DNA of 64,000 bases. It comes from Drosophila pseudoobscura. Its lineage: Eukaryota; Arthropoda; Insecta; Diptera; Drosophilidae. Location: the NCBI RefSeq assembly GCF_009870125.1, contig NC_046681.1, positions 13,901,001-13,965,000 of the forward strand, written 5' to 3'. Below are positions 1 to 11,640 of the stretch, piece by piece; positions within the stretch are counted from its first letter, which is position 1; each line of letters begins with the position of its first letter. Position numbers and translations under genes: made by a program. Under the pieces are notes generated by a model that ran no database searches, was not told where the DNA came from, and saw only the letters and a program-made list of their open reading frames with translations.

Positions 1-3000
1 TTTTATGACACTAGCAAAGCTGTCTGCTATGGTCTTCCCAAGGCTGGCTGCCATGAAACTGTTGAACCATCAGTGTTTGTGTTTCCTTCGTTCTATCTCT
101 TCAACTAATTGCCAACAAAATTAACTTTATTTTCATTTTATTCCAGTATTTCTTTGTTGGTTTGTTTTCGCCATCAAATTTTCGGTAAAAACATTTAATA
201 ATGCACTTCACTTTTGGCGAACAGTGCCATGAAGGGCTCAACACGGCTTTGCCGCTCCCAGGGCGCCCCCTCACCACTTCCACTTACCCTCTGGATACCG
301 GCTTCGTGCCGGCAATTTAATTAATCTGCACAAAATATGCAACACAGCAAAAGTTTCACCAGCCAACAACAAACACTCTCACACGTACACAGGCAAAGAA
401 ACACACACACACACATACACGCAGGAACATATATGAGAAGGAATTGCCAGAGTTATAATGCTTGACATACAAAAAGAAGGGAATACCTAGGATTGCAAGT
501 CGCTGATTAACATACACTGCACAAGATATAGTTTTGATTATTATCCGACAGATATGCTCGTACTTATTTGTAGAAAAAGTAATCCTTTTTGGGGGGGACA
601 GCATCATTGCTTTTATGAGCTTTCAAGTAAATAATACTTGAGTATTTCATTACTTTTCGGCATTGGCAACATCTAAACTCTAAGCCCAATCAGTATACCC
701 TTTTTCTAGTGCACAAAAAAGAGTGGAAGACTGTGTGTGGCTGCATGTGTGAGTGGGTGTGAATGTGCCCCTAAAAGCAGGCAATGGAAAAAGGCAGAGA
801 GCATCTTCAAAGCATCAGGCGGCAGCAGCAGCAACAACAGAAACAGCAACAGCAGTGGCAATAAGATTACTTAATTGATTTAAATTTGCTTGTCTTACTA
901 GACAGTAGAGAGGGGGCATAGGGAGAGAGAGAGAGTGCAGGGGCAAGGATGTTGTACAGTGTCGAAAGCAATAATGAAGTTGTTGCCCAGCTCTGGCCAA
1001 AAGAAGGCACTACAATGGCAATGGAAATGAAAATGACAAAGAGCATAATAAAGGCAAGTATTGGAAGAGCTCACCACTGAGAGAAATAACAAAGATTAGC
1101 GAGAAATCAAAGAAATAGTTGAAATGATTTGGTTGAAGCAAAGCAGAGTTCCAGTCACAACTTTCCCGAACAGTAGATCCCCTTTTACTCTGTACTTTCT
1201 CCCAGTGTACGCGTAATTTCCGCTTTGTTGTTGCCGTCATCTCTGATGATTATGATGGGGATGATTATAGCGGAGGAGACAACGTGTCGCATGCATTATA
1301 TAACTTGTTTAATTAATCACATTACGCTTTAAGGAATGCCCAGGACTTGGATTCAATTTGGCCTAATGCGCTTCTGTATCGTATCTGCTTGTGTGTCCCC
1401 TTCGCCTCTGTATGTGTGTGTTGGTGTCCTTGTGTTATCCTGTCTGTTCTGTATGTGTGTGTGTGTGTGTCTTGTCCTGTCCACTGCGTCAATTTTGCAG
1501 CCTGCACCATGGGCACTGTCCATAAGCCGCCGCAGCCAAATGATGGCCGAGAGAAGCCCCCGTCAAACGACCCCAAAGGCATCATTTTGTTTGTGTATAT
1601 CTGTATCTGCGGTTGGCTGTTATTACGATGCCCCATTCCCCCCACTCAGAGGCAGAGAAGGCTGCCTCGTTAGCCTGACCATGCCCCAAAACAAGAACCA
1701 GTGCCATGGCAAGGACAGGAGCCCCGACACAGAAGCACAGACACACAAACAGGAAGAGTCCGCTTAGTCATGGCTGCCAGAGGCTGCTGCTGCGTCGACA
1801 TCATCGCTCCGTCTCCATCTCCGCCAACACCCGACTCCAATGCCTCCTATAGCTGTCCCGCTGCCTCGCTGCTGCCCCTCTGCCTCGCTGCTGCTGCTGT
1901 ATGTGACTTGCATGCTGCGCTGAGCGCCAAAGTTTTGACTTCAATTTGCCCAGTTACAAATTTTGTCTTCTCTCTCCCCGGTTTTTTTTTTGCTGTTTTT
2001 CAAACCGCAAAAAGAAGCTAAAACCCATCCAAGACGAAACTGCGAGCAGCAGAAATGTGGTGAGAGACTTGACCAGCTTTGGGGCGACGTGTTTTGGCCA
2101 CATCATCGCTATCATCATCATCATCATCTAGAGAAATACGAATAGCGACTGCGAGAGAGAGAGAAAGCCCATCCTTAGGGGCCAATGGAGCATGGAAAAA
2201 TCAACCTCAATGAGACAGTTGCAGGACGATAAATGTGCCAGGAATATCGGATTGATATAATACATAAGAGGTTGGAAATAAAGCAACTCCTAAGAGGTCG
2301 AAGTTTTCTTTAATTTGTTGATGGATCTCTGATATTTAAAGCAACCCAAAGTCACAAAGAAACTCTTTAATTGTTAAAATATAAACATATTAGAGGCAAA
2401 AGGCTTCCTTTCTCCCAAATGTATAGCTAATTTCCCATAAATTCCTTTTCATTTCCCAACACCCCCCACACTTTTTTCAAAGACTTTTTGAACAACCTTT
2501 GAATATCTGGAAACACTTGTGGCCGCTGCCGAGCAAAGCAAAAGAATGTGAAAATGTCTTTGGGCTTTTGCCTTTTGCGTTTTCTTGAATGCGGAAATTG
2601 GAAAAATGCTGGCGGCATTTTCCTGGACAGGTCGTCGGGGCGGGGCAAACAGAATGAAAGTCAAGTAATGGAAGGGCGGGCAAAGGGAAAAACTGTCAGC
2701 GACAGCATTAAAACTAACAGGAATCGGGAGCAGCATTCTCAGCATTCTACACATTCCCCCCCCCGCATCGAGTGAACGGAACGGATCGGATAGGAGAGGA
2801 GAGGAGTCCCAGCTCCAACCCCAACCCCAGCCACAGCCACAGTCTCGTGTGGCATGCCACATGCAATTCAATAAGAATTTCCCACTTGCCAAGGGTGGGG
2901 CACTGGCACTGGGCAAAGTATTTCAAATGCATGCCAAACACTTGCTGCGGAATTCGTAATTGTGTCACACCGAGAAGGAGTGGAGTAGAGTGGAGCGGAG

Positions 3001-3497
3001 TGGCTCCTGGCCATAACTATAACCTTTATGGCTACGTGATTCAAATGCTACCAGAAATGGGCTAGCCAGGGGATCTAAGACAGGATACTAACCAATTCCT
3101 CAATTCCCATTTGTCGCCTCATTATTACAAATTGAAGGAATATCCGTCGAACAGCTTAAGAGCAATATAAAAGGACATTGGGGAACTCAAATGGCTATCA
3201 ATTGAATCATTTCCATTTCCCTTTTCAAATTGTGCGCCTTTGGATGGCTTACAAAAGCTGACAGGACCGAAACTGATTTCCTCTTTGGAACCGGAACGGA
3301 ACCGAAACTTATGGATTTCCGCTCAGAGATAATTCCCAAAAAGATAAACACTTCTGGAACTAGATCATACGGATTCAAAAATAGATTGCCGTTCGAAATT
3401 CTGGGTTAACTGATTGGCTAACATATATATTTGTATTAGAAGCGATACAGGAATAGAAACGCTGGAGTGGTATTCACACAGAAATATAAATGATACT
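1..3497. other. Left flank, non-coding
   Basis: I see no supportable gene here. Open frames on both strands are short and follow low-complexity DNA. The tract holds an AC-rich run near 399-420, CAG-rich DNA near 820-860, a GA-rich run near 910-940, a TG dinucleotide run at 1454-1470, an ATC repeat near 2113-2130, and GGAGT-type repeats near 2976-3001. It could be intergenic DNA or an intron of a gene starting to the left; the sequence does not decide. Confidence 0.5.
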
Positions 3498-3955
3498 TTA
3501 CCAAATAACGAAAGAGGCTGCCTTCGGACGAGGAGCTTCACAAATATATAGCTCAACCCTCTCGCACCTTGCATCTTTAATGGCAGAGCCTTGTAACGCC
3601 TTATATATCAATATATCGCATCTCTCGTTACCACACCTATCATTGGGCTCTCCGGGATACCAAACATCGTCGGGATGGGGTTCAGCATCTGGCCCTTAAC
3701 TGCCAAATCAGTTCCTGAAGTTCAGTATTGAGACTCTCTGTGCTTAATAGGTACTCCAACTCCTCACGGGTCTCGAAGCTGACTAGCTCGGCGACCATTT
3801 CCCGACAAGCCAAATACGCCTGATACCAGTCCCCTTTCTGGTTATTTTCAATATAATAGTATCCATTGCCGATCTTTACAAATGGTTCTGTGGTAATGTT
3901 CAGGGATTCAGGAATTCCCAAGAGAAACGCCCCGGAGTGTATCGCAGAAACATTT
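3498..3955 (-). pseudogene. C-type lectin pseudogene (frameshifted, truncated)
   Basis: This is a broken member of the Drosophila secreted C-type lectin family. Read from 3955 leftward, the first frame encodes the N-terminal half of a CTLD: KIGNGYYYIE, then W-x-x-A-x-x-x-C-R-E-M with the first conserved cysteine, and S-F-E-T-R-E-E-L-E-Y-L. It stops at 3682-3684. A second frame, entered near 3690-3700, encodes the C-terminal half: VWYPGEPND, a cysteine pair and ELYICEAP, ending at a stop at 3498-3500. Roughly twenty residues usually found between the halves are missing, so there is probably a deletion as well as a frameshift. Two stops lie immediately upstream in the first frame (about 3955-3960), and no ATG or signal peptide is present. 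In D. melanogaster, lectin-30A maps close to Gdi, which fits this position. An unusual intron at 3685-3700 is less likely, because I see no GT-AG pair there. Confidence 0.75.
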
Positions 3956-4954
3956 TATCAATATTTAGCATATTTCTTCTCTAAGGTTGAACCTCTTATA
4001 CCCCGAAACCACAAGGGAATTTTATCAAATCGGAAACTGCAATAAACATTATCGGACACTATTTTTGGAATCCGGTTATTTTTTGATTAACAACGTTCTT
4101 GCGGAAATTGGATTATAATTTGCGAAATAAATTCGAATGAATTAAGAGCAAATTCCTCCTTCCCTAACTCTGTCATGTAATCGTACTCTCCATAGTCCTA
4201 TAATAACTAATACTCGTATATAGTACATATATTAAAAAGGAGCCGGAGTCGGGAGTCATTTCTTGGCTCCAGACTATCAAATAGAGTTCTGTCCAATTCT
4301 CTAGCAAGAATCCAACCCAAATCTAGCCGTATAATTTTTGTATTTATTTTTTTATAATTTTTATTAAAAATGTAAATTCTGAAAATGCGGAATACCATAG
4401 TTCTCTAGACCATTGACCATCTGTGTGTGTGTGTATGTTTGTGTGTGTGGGTATGTTTGGGATTTTTCTTTTCGTTTGGCTTGCAAATACTATTTCTGGG
4501 ATGAACATTTCCTTCTTTCCGTTCCTTTGCCTTTTTGACATTTCTCACTTTCAGTTTAATTTTACTTTCGTTTTTGTTTGATTACAATTATTATAATGCT
4601 GCATTATGCATGTGTGGGTGTATGGGTGTGTGTATGTGGTTTTTCGATCACAAAATAAGAACAGAACCAAGCAGACTATTGAGGGCCATATACTTGGGTA
4701 CAACTAAATTCCAAGCATAATCCGCGTGAGTGTCGCGAGGGTTTACTATTCCTCCTGTATTCTGGGTGGATTTCCACATTTAGTTGCCTAACTCGTATGT
4801 ATGAGCTGTAATTATATAGGGGTGTACATATACATATATATATTCTAGGCATACATATATCCAATATTGCGCCAAGCAAGCAATTTGTTTTGTTCACATC
4901 TAAAACTTTCTTCACACGATGGAAAAGCATTTTTGTAATACAATTTCTGGGTGT
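3956..4954. other. Intergenic DNA between lectin remnant and Gdi
   Basis: AT-rich and non-coding. It contains TG-rich simple repeats near 4420-4460. A minus-strand AATAAA (TTTATT at 4343-4348) could serve a longer Gdi 3' UTR. Confidence 0.5.
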
Positions 4955-4976
4955 TTTTTTGTGTTTTTGTTTTTTT

Positions 4977-4982
4977 TTTATT
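4977..4982 (-). terminator. Candidate Gdi poly(A) signal
   Basis: TTTATT on the plus strand reads AATAAA on the Gdi strand, about 220 bases beyond the Gdi stop codon, within T-rich DNA. It implies a 3' UTR of roughly 240 bases (about 4955-5202). A distal alternative lies at 4343-4348. Confidence 0.45.
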
Positions 4983-5202
4983 TTTAGGGTTTTTTTTTCT
5001 TTATCTTGGGTATTATTTTCTTTAGGGTTTGTTTGGCCACTTCGCTCTCAGATGTTCGAAGCGCTGGCGTATCTAGCAGATTTTTGTGGCTGATGTTGAG
5101 CTGTGTCCAAATGCACCATAACCATGGGGATGAGGCGTCGTCTCCTGTTCTCTTCTGATCTTCTGCTCCTGGTGTCCTTTGCCCACTGATTCGATTACTC
5201 GA

Positions 5203-7768
5203 TTACTGCTCCTCGTCGCCGAGCTCGTGCTTGATCTTGGAAAAGTCGAATGTCTCGCCAGTGCCGCGCTTGAATATGTTCAACACATCCAGACAAGTGG
5301 TCTCAAAGTGCGTGGTGGCATCGTACGATTCCGAGATGAAGATCTGCGACTGTGCCCCATCGTCAATGGGCTCCAAGTAGTCCGAAATGGTGACAAACTT
5401 TTGTGCGATCGGCTCGAGCAAGTCGAGGCCGGGCTTGATCTCCACCTCGGGATTCTCGGTCTCCACGGTGGTCGAGACCATGCCAACGAACCATCCCTTG
5501 GCGGCCACCTGATGGGTGGAGCTGACCAGCGAGACGTAGATGTCGGATTTGCGACCGACCTGCTTCTGTGGAATGATGATTTGAGTGGAGAGGCCATCCT
5601 TGGTGCTGGCCACCGGATGGTCCAGGATGCAAATGCAACGTATAACCTTGCCACGCTTGCGCACCTGCCACCGCCACCGAGACAAAGAAAATGGTATAGA
5701 TTAGAATCATAAATCAGCCAGGAGTATCTTCAGGTTTACTCACCTTCTCGGGCACATAGCTGGGATCGCAGTAGACCTGCTTGCACTTGGCCACCTCCTC
5801 GCCAGAGCGCACACCCACCACCTTGCCGCCCTCGCCGAGGACAATCTCATCGATTGGCTTGTCCAGCATGTAGGTGCCACCGTAGATGGCCGACAGGCGG
5901 GCAAAGCCCTGGGGCAACTCCCCCAGACCGTACATGGGATACAGATAGGGGGATTTGCCGTATCTCGCCAGCGAGTCCGAGTACAGCTTGATGCGCCGGA
6001 TGGTGTTCACCGCCGGCTCGTTCAGATACTCGTCGTCGCGGAACAGGGCCAGGGCATGGCCAGTGAAGTCCTGCGTGTTCTTGTCCAGCCCGAACTTGTC
6101 GTACAGGCCCTGCATGTTGGCCTTGGTCGGGTCAAAGTCCTTCCAGGTCTTTGGGTCCTCCTCCCTGAAGTCCTGCACATAGATGAGGAAGTTGCGGAAG
6201 CGACGCTTCTCGAACATACCTAGAACGAAAGGATACATCAATTTGTAAATATAATTCTCTGATTAGTCATCGCACTTGCAACAGGATCTACGAGTATGCA
6301 CGGGAGAGGACGTGGTCAAGCCTTCGGGGGGTTTCGGGTTTCAATTTACATTTCCATTTGCATGCCACATACACACACACACTCCGGCCACACACGCAGG
6401 CCACTGTCCATAATTTGAAACCTCTAATTTAGGGGCGGCAGCAACAGCGCAGCAGAAGAAACCACAACCAACAGTCGCATGGGCCACCCCATGACGTCAG
6501 ACCCCACATATGTGTAACGCTAGTACAGTGAAGCAATGCTATAAGTACATTTGCGCTTTCGTTTTGGAATAGTTTGTAATTTCTTACAATATTCTTTTCT
6601 GATTCTTTTTGATTCTTGAATCATTCTCGTGCTAACATTTTTCACATTCGACCATTCAGGCAATTTCCACTGTAAAGTGAAAGGGTTCAATGCGCCGAAA
6701 TAAAAAAAAAGTTGTTGCAAAAAGAAACACAAAAAATTACAACTAAATCATAAATAGAGCGTGTGGAGCCGGCCGACTAATTGCATTTTGGTTGCTGCCA
6801 CAAGGAAAAACTAAATTAAAGCCGAATTCATGTGGAAAACAGAAAGAGAGCAGGAGGGGAGGGGAGGAGAGAGCGGGACGCGATTAGAAGTGAATCAGCA
6901 TAGCGGTTAATTTGGCCAATTCGTCGGCCCGTCCAGGGTTGCCAGACACACGCACACACGCACAGCTGGCAAGGCCCCACACAAGAGCCTAATCAGAAAA
7001 CGAGCTAAATAAAAGGCAAATAAACAAACGCTTACGAATTTTTTAGATATTATCATTAAAACAAAGACCAGAGCGTCTGTTCTTTACACACATAACGTAG
7101 GGGGCTTTTTCTGGTAGCAGGCAGCAGGGCCAAGCAAATACGTGTCACAGTCAAACATACGACGACAGCTACAGCGAGTGAGTGTGAAAGCTAGAGAAAG
7201 AGAGAGAGGGAGAGAGACAAAGAACAAGGCAAAAGTGGAGCCCAGATAAGAGTCGAGTACATACGCACACACATACTCATTCAGACAGACAGCTGGAGAC
7301 GTACAATTTTTTGCACAATACATACGAACATTTTTTCAAACGGGGAAAAAGAGCGGATCACGATTCGCACTTACCCATGAGATCGGATGCCAGAGCCTCC
7401 TTCTGATCCACCGGCACTTTGGCAATTTTTCCGCCCTTATACACGTAGCTACCCTCAATGGACTTGAACTCCAGATATCGGGTGACGCCCGTGTGTATGA
7501 GCAGCTTCACCAGCTGCCCGTTGGCCATCAGAAACTTGGGGATCAGATCCACATTCCAGTCGCGGCCACGCCCGAACCTTTCGCCTGGCGGCTCCAGACC
7601 GTAGCGCTGGAAAAGTTCCTCCAGCGGTGTAATCGAGGCCGATTCACCTCCGTAGTACTTGTTCCGATCAATATGCAGCACCTTTTTGCCGGACACGGAC
7701 AGCATGCCGCTCAGAATGCACTCCTTGAGGCCGGTGCCCAGGACGATGGCGTCGTATTCCTCATTCAT
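5203..7768 (-). CDS. Gdi: Rab GDP-dissociation inhibitor, 3 coding exons
   Basis: Gdi extracts GDP-bound, prenylated Rab GTPases from membranes and recycles them through the cytosol. Coding exons on the minus strand are 7375-7768, 5744-6219 and 5203-5664. They are joined by GT-AG introns of 1155 and 79 bases and give 1332 coding bases, i.e. 443 residues, the usual family length. The protein starts [13 protein letters not shown], with the FAD-like dinucleotide fold shared with REP proteins, followed by the Rab-binding-platform segment [13 protein letters not shown]. The [14 protein letters not shown] stretch opens exon 2. Reading frame is kept across both junctions (phase 1 after ATG G, phase 0 after an AAG codon). 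The ATG at 7766-7768 is the family start. The neighbour upstream is a divergently transcribed transposase-derived gene. No damage is visible. Confidence 0.97.
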
Positions 7769-7960
7769 TTTCGCTTTGCGTTTATTTCTATGGGGACGAT
7801 GGGCTTTTCACGGGTTTTTTCACTTGCTGCGACGTTGGAGTTTTTTTTTCGTTTCAGCGTTCAATAATTTTTCTCTACTCGTTCGGCGTGGTCTCTCGTT
7901 ATTTGTGTGCTGTCATTCGCTGGTATCTCTCACAGGGATGCAACGTTGGCGGGAATTTTA
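7769..7960 (-). promoter_or_regulatory. Gdi promoter and 5' UTR region
   Basis: This is the stretch directly upstream of the Gdi ATG. On the Gdi strand CATCCCTG (7933-7940 reversed) matches the Ohler motif 7 core CAKCNCTR, common at TATA-less fly housekeeping promoters. Transcription probably starts between there and about 7860. The exact start is inferred. Confidence 0.4.
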
Positions 7961-8039
7961 AATCCCATTTATTTCAGTTTAATTGCGGCTTAAAAACTTT
8001 TTTTTTAGTACATAACAGCATGTATTTTGGCAGTCTAAG

Positions 8040-8215
8040 CTAATTTCACACTAGTAATACTAAGAAGAATATCGAAATCGAGGAAAATGTATAATATAAC
8101 TTGAATTCGTCAGTATGTTTACGGTATATTTTAAAAATGAGACGGTATATTTTGGTGTATTTCTGAGGGTCTACCGTCCGACGACGGTTGCATTTCATTC
8201 AATTAACATTAGTTT
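8040..8215 (+). repeat. Dispersed repeat copy with Ohler-6 cassette (copy 1)
   Basis: This copy resembles segments at 11450-11620, 56170-56345 and 61265-61356. Shared landmarks in order are CTAGTAATA, AATCGAGGAA, GTTTACGGTATATTTT, GAGACGGTATATTTTGG and TATTTCTGAGGGTC, then CATTCAATTAACAT, which copy 3 also carries. GGTATATTT occurs at 8123-8131 and 8144-8152, with a variant at 8154-8162. Unlike the other copies it lacks a clear GGTCACACTG. It lies between Gdi and the transposase-derived gene and may promote the latter. Confidence 0.65.
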
Positions 8216-8371
8216 TGCTTAGAAGATTCTGGTTTAGAGAGCAGAAATACATAAAAAATACATATTAAATATCACTTTAATACAAAATTGTTAACACCAT
8301 TATTTACTGTTTTGTTTTTTGAACATTTTTAGCTTCAAGTTAGAAACAGCTTTTTTCTGATAAAAGGTTGG

Positions 8372-8379
8372 CAGCACTG
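8372..8379 (+). promoter_or_regulatory. Ohler motif 7-like site at start of transposase-derived gene
   Basis: CAGCACTG matches the motif 7 core CAKCNCTR and lies 13 bases before the ATG at 8393. This suggests either a very short leader or a first exon that begins further upstream. Confidence 0.35.
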
Positions 8380-8392
8380 TCTAGCTTGTTCA

Positions 8393-9689
8393 ATGGCGAA
8401 GGAAATACAATTAATTCACGATATCCTTAAAATAGCACAAGTAGCTGCCGATCTGGAGGATCGGGATAAAGCTGAGGACCTGCCATGGAAGGAAAATGCC
8501 CGCCGCAAGGGACACGCACCCATAAGGACCATACCTAAGGCGTGTACGTTTACCGATGATACATCTTTACGCGCTCTTCACGGCATGACCTGGACGGCAT
8601 TTGGCAAATTGCTCAAGCAACTGCGGGGCAGACTGGATCGGAAAAACCCCACCCTCCTTCCTGCCGAGACGCGCCTACAAATGGCATTGAGATACCTGAC
8701 AACTGGCGACTCTTTCAGCACCCTTGCCGGCATCTATCGTGTGGGTAAGTCGTCCATTAAATATATTGTTGAAGAAGTCATCAAGGCCATAGTGAAGGAG
8801 CTAAAGGGAGTCTGCCTGCAGACACCTCAAACTGAGGAGGAATGGCTGGACGTAGCCAAGCAATTTGAGGAGCTGTGGAACTTTCCCCACTGCCTGGGAT
8901 CTCTAGGTAAAATTGTTTTCCCTTTAACGATGATTCCAGCTCACCAGGTTGTCTATTGTTTTAGATGGCCACCACATTGCCTTCCGCTCGAAAACGGTCA
9001 AGGATGACAGCTACACCAATTACAGGCAGTTCCAAAGCATTATTATGCTGGCTCTGGTCGATGCCCATCACAGATTTCTGTACGTTGATGCCAGCAGTCC
9101 AGGCGGAGCAACTGACGCCTTCACCGATAGCACACTGTACAATGGTTTGGAGAGCAACCTGCTGAACATACCACATGAAAAGCCACTCCTAGGCTTGAAT
9201 GAGGAACTGCCCCACGTGGTTCTGGCCGACAAGGGTTTCGAGCTACAGCCCTGGCTGATGAAGCAGCATGAGATTCCCTCGACAATTGAAAAAAAGATCT
9301 TCAACTACCGCCTGAACCGAGCCCATCGCGTGGTCGTCAACGCTCTGGGCATTATGTCCAGCAGCTTCCGAGCCCTGCAAACCGAAATCAAGCTGGAGGC
9401 GTCCATGGTGGAGAAGCTGGTGATTGCCACGAGTATTCTACACAACTTTCTCGTGCGCGAGGAGCCGGAGTATCTAAAAGGACTGGAGAAGGAAGACACT
9501 GACTTGGTGACCCTGATACCGGGCGAGTGGCGCAAGAATTCCCTTTTCATGGAGCTGGCCCCCCATGGAGCCCCCATACAGTTGGATGGAAGCGAGAACG
9601 TGGCCTGCTCAATCCGTGATGGATTCACAATGTATGTGAATGCGTCGGGAGCCGTGCCCTGGCAAATGGACGCAGTCAACCCCATGTAG
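8393..9689 (+). CDS. PIF/Harbinger transposase-derived protein (HARBI1-like), 2 exons
   Basis: Exons 8393-8906 and 8965-9689 are joined by a 58-base GT-AG intron that splits the aspartate codon of the SLDGHH motif, giving 412 residues. The N-terminal part (to about residue 130) has the helical [11 protein letters not shown]...VGKSSI segment of PIF/Harbinger nucleases. The DDE-type core follows: first Asp at D172 (LDGHHIAF), then the second in GGATD (D222), LADKGF near residue 260, and [16 protein letters not shown] at 285-300. In active relatives the last motif reads V-E-N/R before the phenylalanine/leucine-glycine; here that glutamate position (residue 296) is valine, so cleavage activity is doubtful. 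Coding sequence is intact and I found no inverted terminal repeats. This fits a domesticated transposase, as for the known Drosophila PIF-like genes; which one, or whether it is lineage-specific, I cannot tell. Confidence 0.85.
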
Positions 9690-10290
9690 AATATTATACG
9701 AGTAAATATAAAAATTAAATTTAAATTTAAAATATCCACACACGGGGGTTACGTTTCTAGAAAACTTCGTGTTAAGCGAGACATGGATTCAATACAAAAT
9801 AAGGCGTTACGTTTCTAGAGTTCCAAATAGGCAACCAAAAATGGTTTTACTGTTAAGTTTGATCTGTTTTTACATTTTTAATACTCTCTGTTAATACTCA
9901 ACTTACTCTGTGCATTAAATATTTAACATTACTGATTTCAAAATTAGCAAAAAGTTACTTAATATTTATCATTCATATATGTAATCATAAACAGATTAAA
10001 CATTTCAAAAGTAATGACGGCTATAACATATTAATATCAAATTCAAAACAAATTTTGCATTTTAAGCCGTTATGTGAATTCATCATGTTTTTTGTTTCTT
10101 TTTTGTGGTGCCTCTCGTGTCGATCAAACAAATCAGTAATTTTGTATCTATATCTAGCTAGTAATATTCCACGGAATATCAAAAATCGAGAATATGGGTT
10201 TCCAACCCTTAACGGAGAACCCATTGTAAACCATGGGTGTGAAAATAGTGAAAATTGAATAATTTTAGCGCAGTTTAGGTGAAAGATATC
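9690..10290. other. AT-rich spacer
   Basis: No gene is seen. A direct repeat GTTACGTTTCTAGA occurs at 9748-9761 and again at 9806-9819. A partial copy of the dispersed repeat (CTAGCTAGTAATATTC then GGAATATCAAAAATCGAG) lies at about 10153-10194. Confidence 0.5.
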
Positions 10291-10299
10291 GCGATTTTT

Positions 10300-11480
10300 G
10301 TATGTTCAGAGGAAATATGGCATGAATCTAAAAGAAGAAGATATAGAAGAATATTTGCCGGCATTTACCTCAAGACATTGAACTGTTTAAATAGAAGGCG
10401 GTTAAGTGGGCTGTTGTTGAGGCACCAAAATTTAGGCAATTTAGAAAATTGATTCATTAATCGGATAAAATTGTGCGGGCAAAGCTGAGAGATCTATTTA
10501 GCTAGTAATATTCGACGGAAGATAAATTTGGCAATACCCGGTTCACAACAAATGAGATGTTATAGAGCTGAGAAAATGTTTGTCATCCCAGGCTCCAAAG
10601 AAGGCAAAAACAACTTAGTCTCTGTTTTAAATATCACAACGATATTTTGCAGTTCATTGTATTCTTCCAAGATCCAAGATCAGGATCGAGATATCAGATG
10701 CAAGATACCAATCATATTCATGAATATGTCTAAAACATATCAATTTGAGAAAATTTCGTTATTAATTACGTTTTAAAAATAGTTTTAAAAACAGGATCTT
10801 CATATTAAATTAACGAAATAGGGTATACGAAATGCCTATACACGCATTTTGTCTTCAAATACCAGCAACATTGCGACTGATTTTTTATGTTGAACTATTT
10901 TGTTTAAGCCTTGTTTTAGCCGAAATACAATAAAAGCAAGGACTAAAACTAGCCAATCTTGAAGAAAATTTATTCATCAATGATCTTAAATTATGTGGGC
11001 AAAACTAAGGGCTCTAGTTAGCCAGAATTATTCAACGTAATAAACAAATTGAGCAATTGGAACGATTTTTCTCTTACGTTTTATTACGTTTCATTGGTTT
11101 GACCTCTTTCGCTAAAACCTTTTTTAGGAAAAATGCAATTAAAGCAAGTATTTAAAACAAGCCAGTCAAGTAGAAAATTGATTCATCAATAGCCTCAAAT
11201 TATGTGGGCAAAACTAAGGGTTCTACTTATCCCGAATTATTCAACAGAATAAAGAATTGAGCAATTGGAACGGCTGTCCTCTTTCGTTGTTTTTGTGTGC
11301 CCATTTTCGCTAAAACCTGTTTTGTTTGACCATTTTTGCAAAAACCTTTTTTTACGAAAATCCAATAAAAGCAAGTGGTTAAAATAAACCAGGCAAGTAG
11401 AAAATATGATGATTAATCATATAAAATTATGTGGGCAATGCAAAAGGTTTTATCTAGCTAGTAATATTCGAGGGAATATC
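10300..11480 (+). repeat. Array of degenerate dispersed-repeat units
   Basis: At least four degenerate copies of one unit lie head-to-tail. Each has AGAAAATTGATTCATCAAT-type sequence (near 10442, 10961, 11171 and 11397), followed by AAATTATGTGGGCAAA and then TCTAGCTAGTAATATTC or a variant. The last three units are spaced about 208 and 228 bases apart and are preceded by a shared AATAAAAGCAAG-type stretch. Another module of the family, AAATAGAAGGCGGTTAAGTG, lies near 10389-10410. No coding capacity was seen. The last unit runs directly into the promoter-like cassette at 11515-11630. Confidence 0.65.
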
Positions 11481-11514
11481 AAAATCGAGGAATATGTATT
11501 ATAGAACTTGAATT

Positions 11515-11640
11515 CGACAGTATATTTACGGTATATCTTAAAATGAGACGGAATGTTTCGGTATATTTCTGAGCGTCGGGCGGTATATTTCATCGTCAAG
11601 TCCGCGGTCACACCACACTGTTCAGTCCGCGGCAACGACA
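11515..11640 (+). promoter_or_regulatory. Ohler-6/Motif 1 promoter cassette, probable P4-ATPase promoter (copy 2)
   Basis: GTATATTT-type elements occur at 11519-11527, 11560-11568 and 11582-11590, with a variant at 11530-11538. They are followed by GGTCACACCA at 11606-11615, close to the M1BP site YGGTCACACTR, with CACACTG just after. This spacing is typical of TATA-less fly promoters. The orientation points to the P4-ATPase gene. The assignment is by position; no transcript data were available. Confidence 0.5.

Noticed and set aside
1336-1767. 143-codon plus-strand open frame in the left flank
   Set aside because: Driven by TG repeats (Cys/Val runs); no domain and no splice or promoter context.
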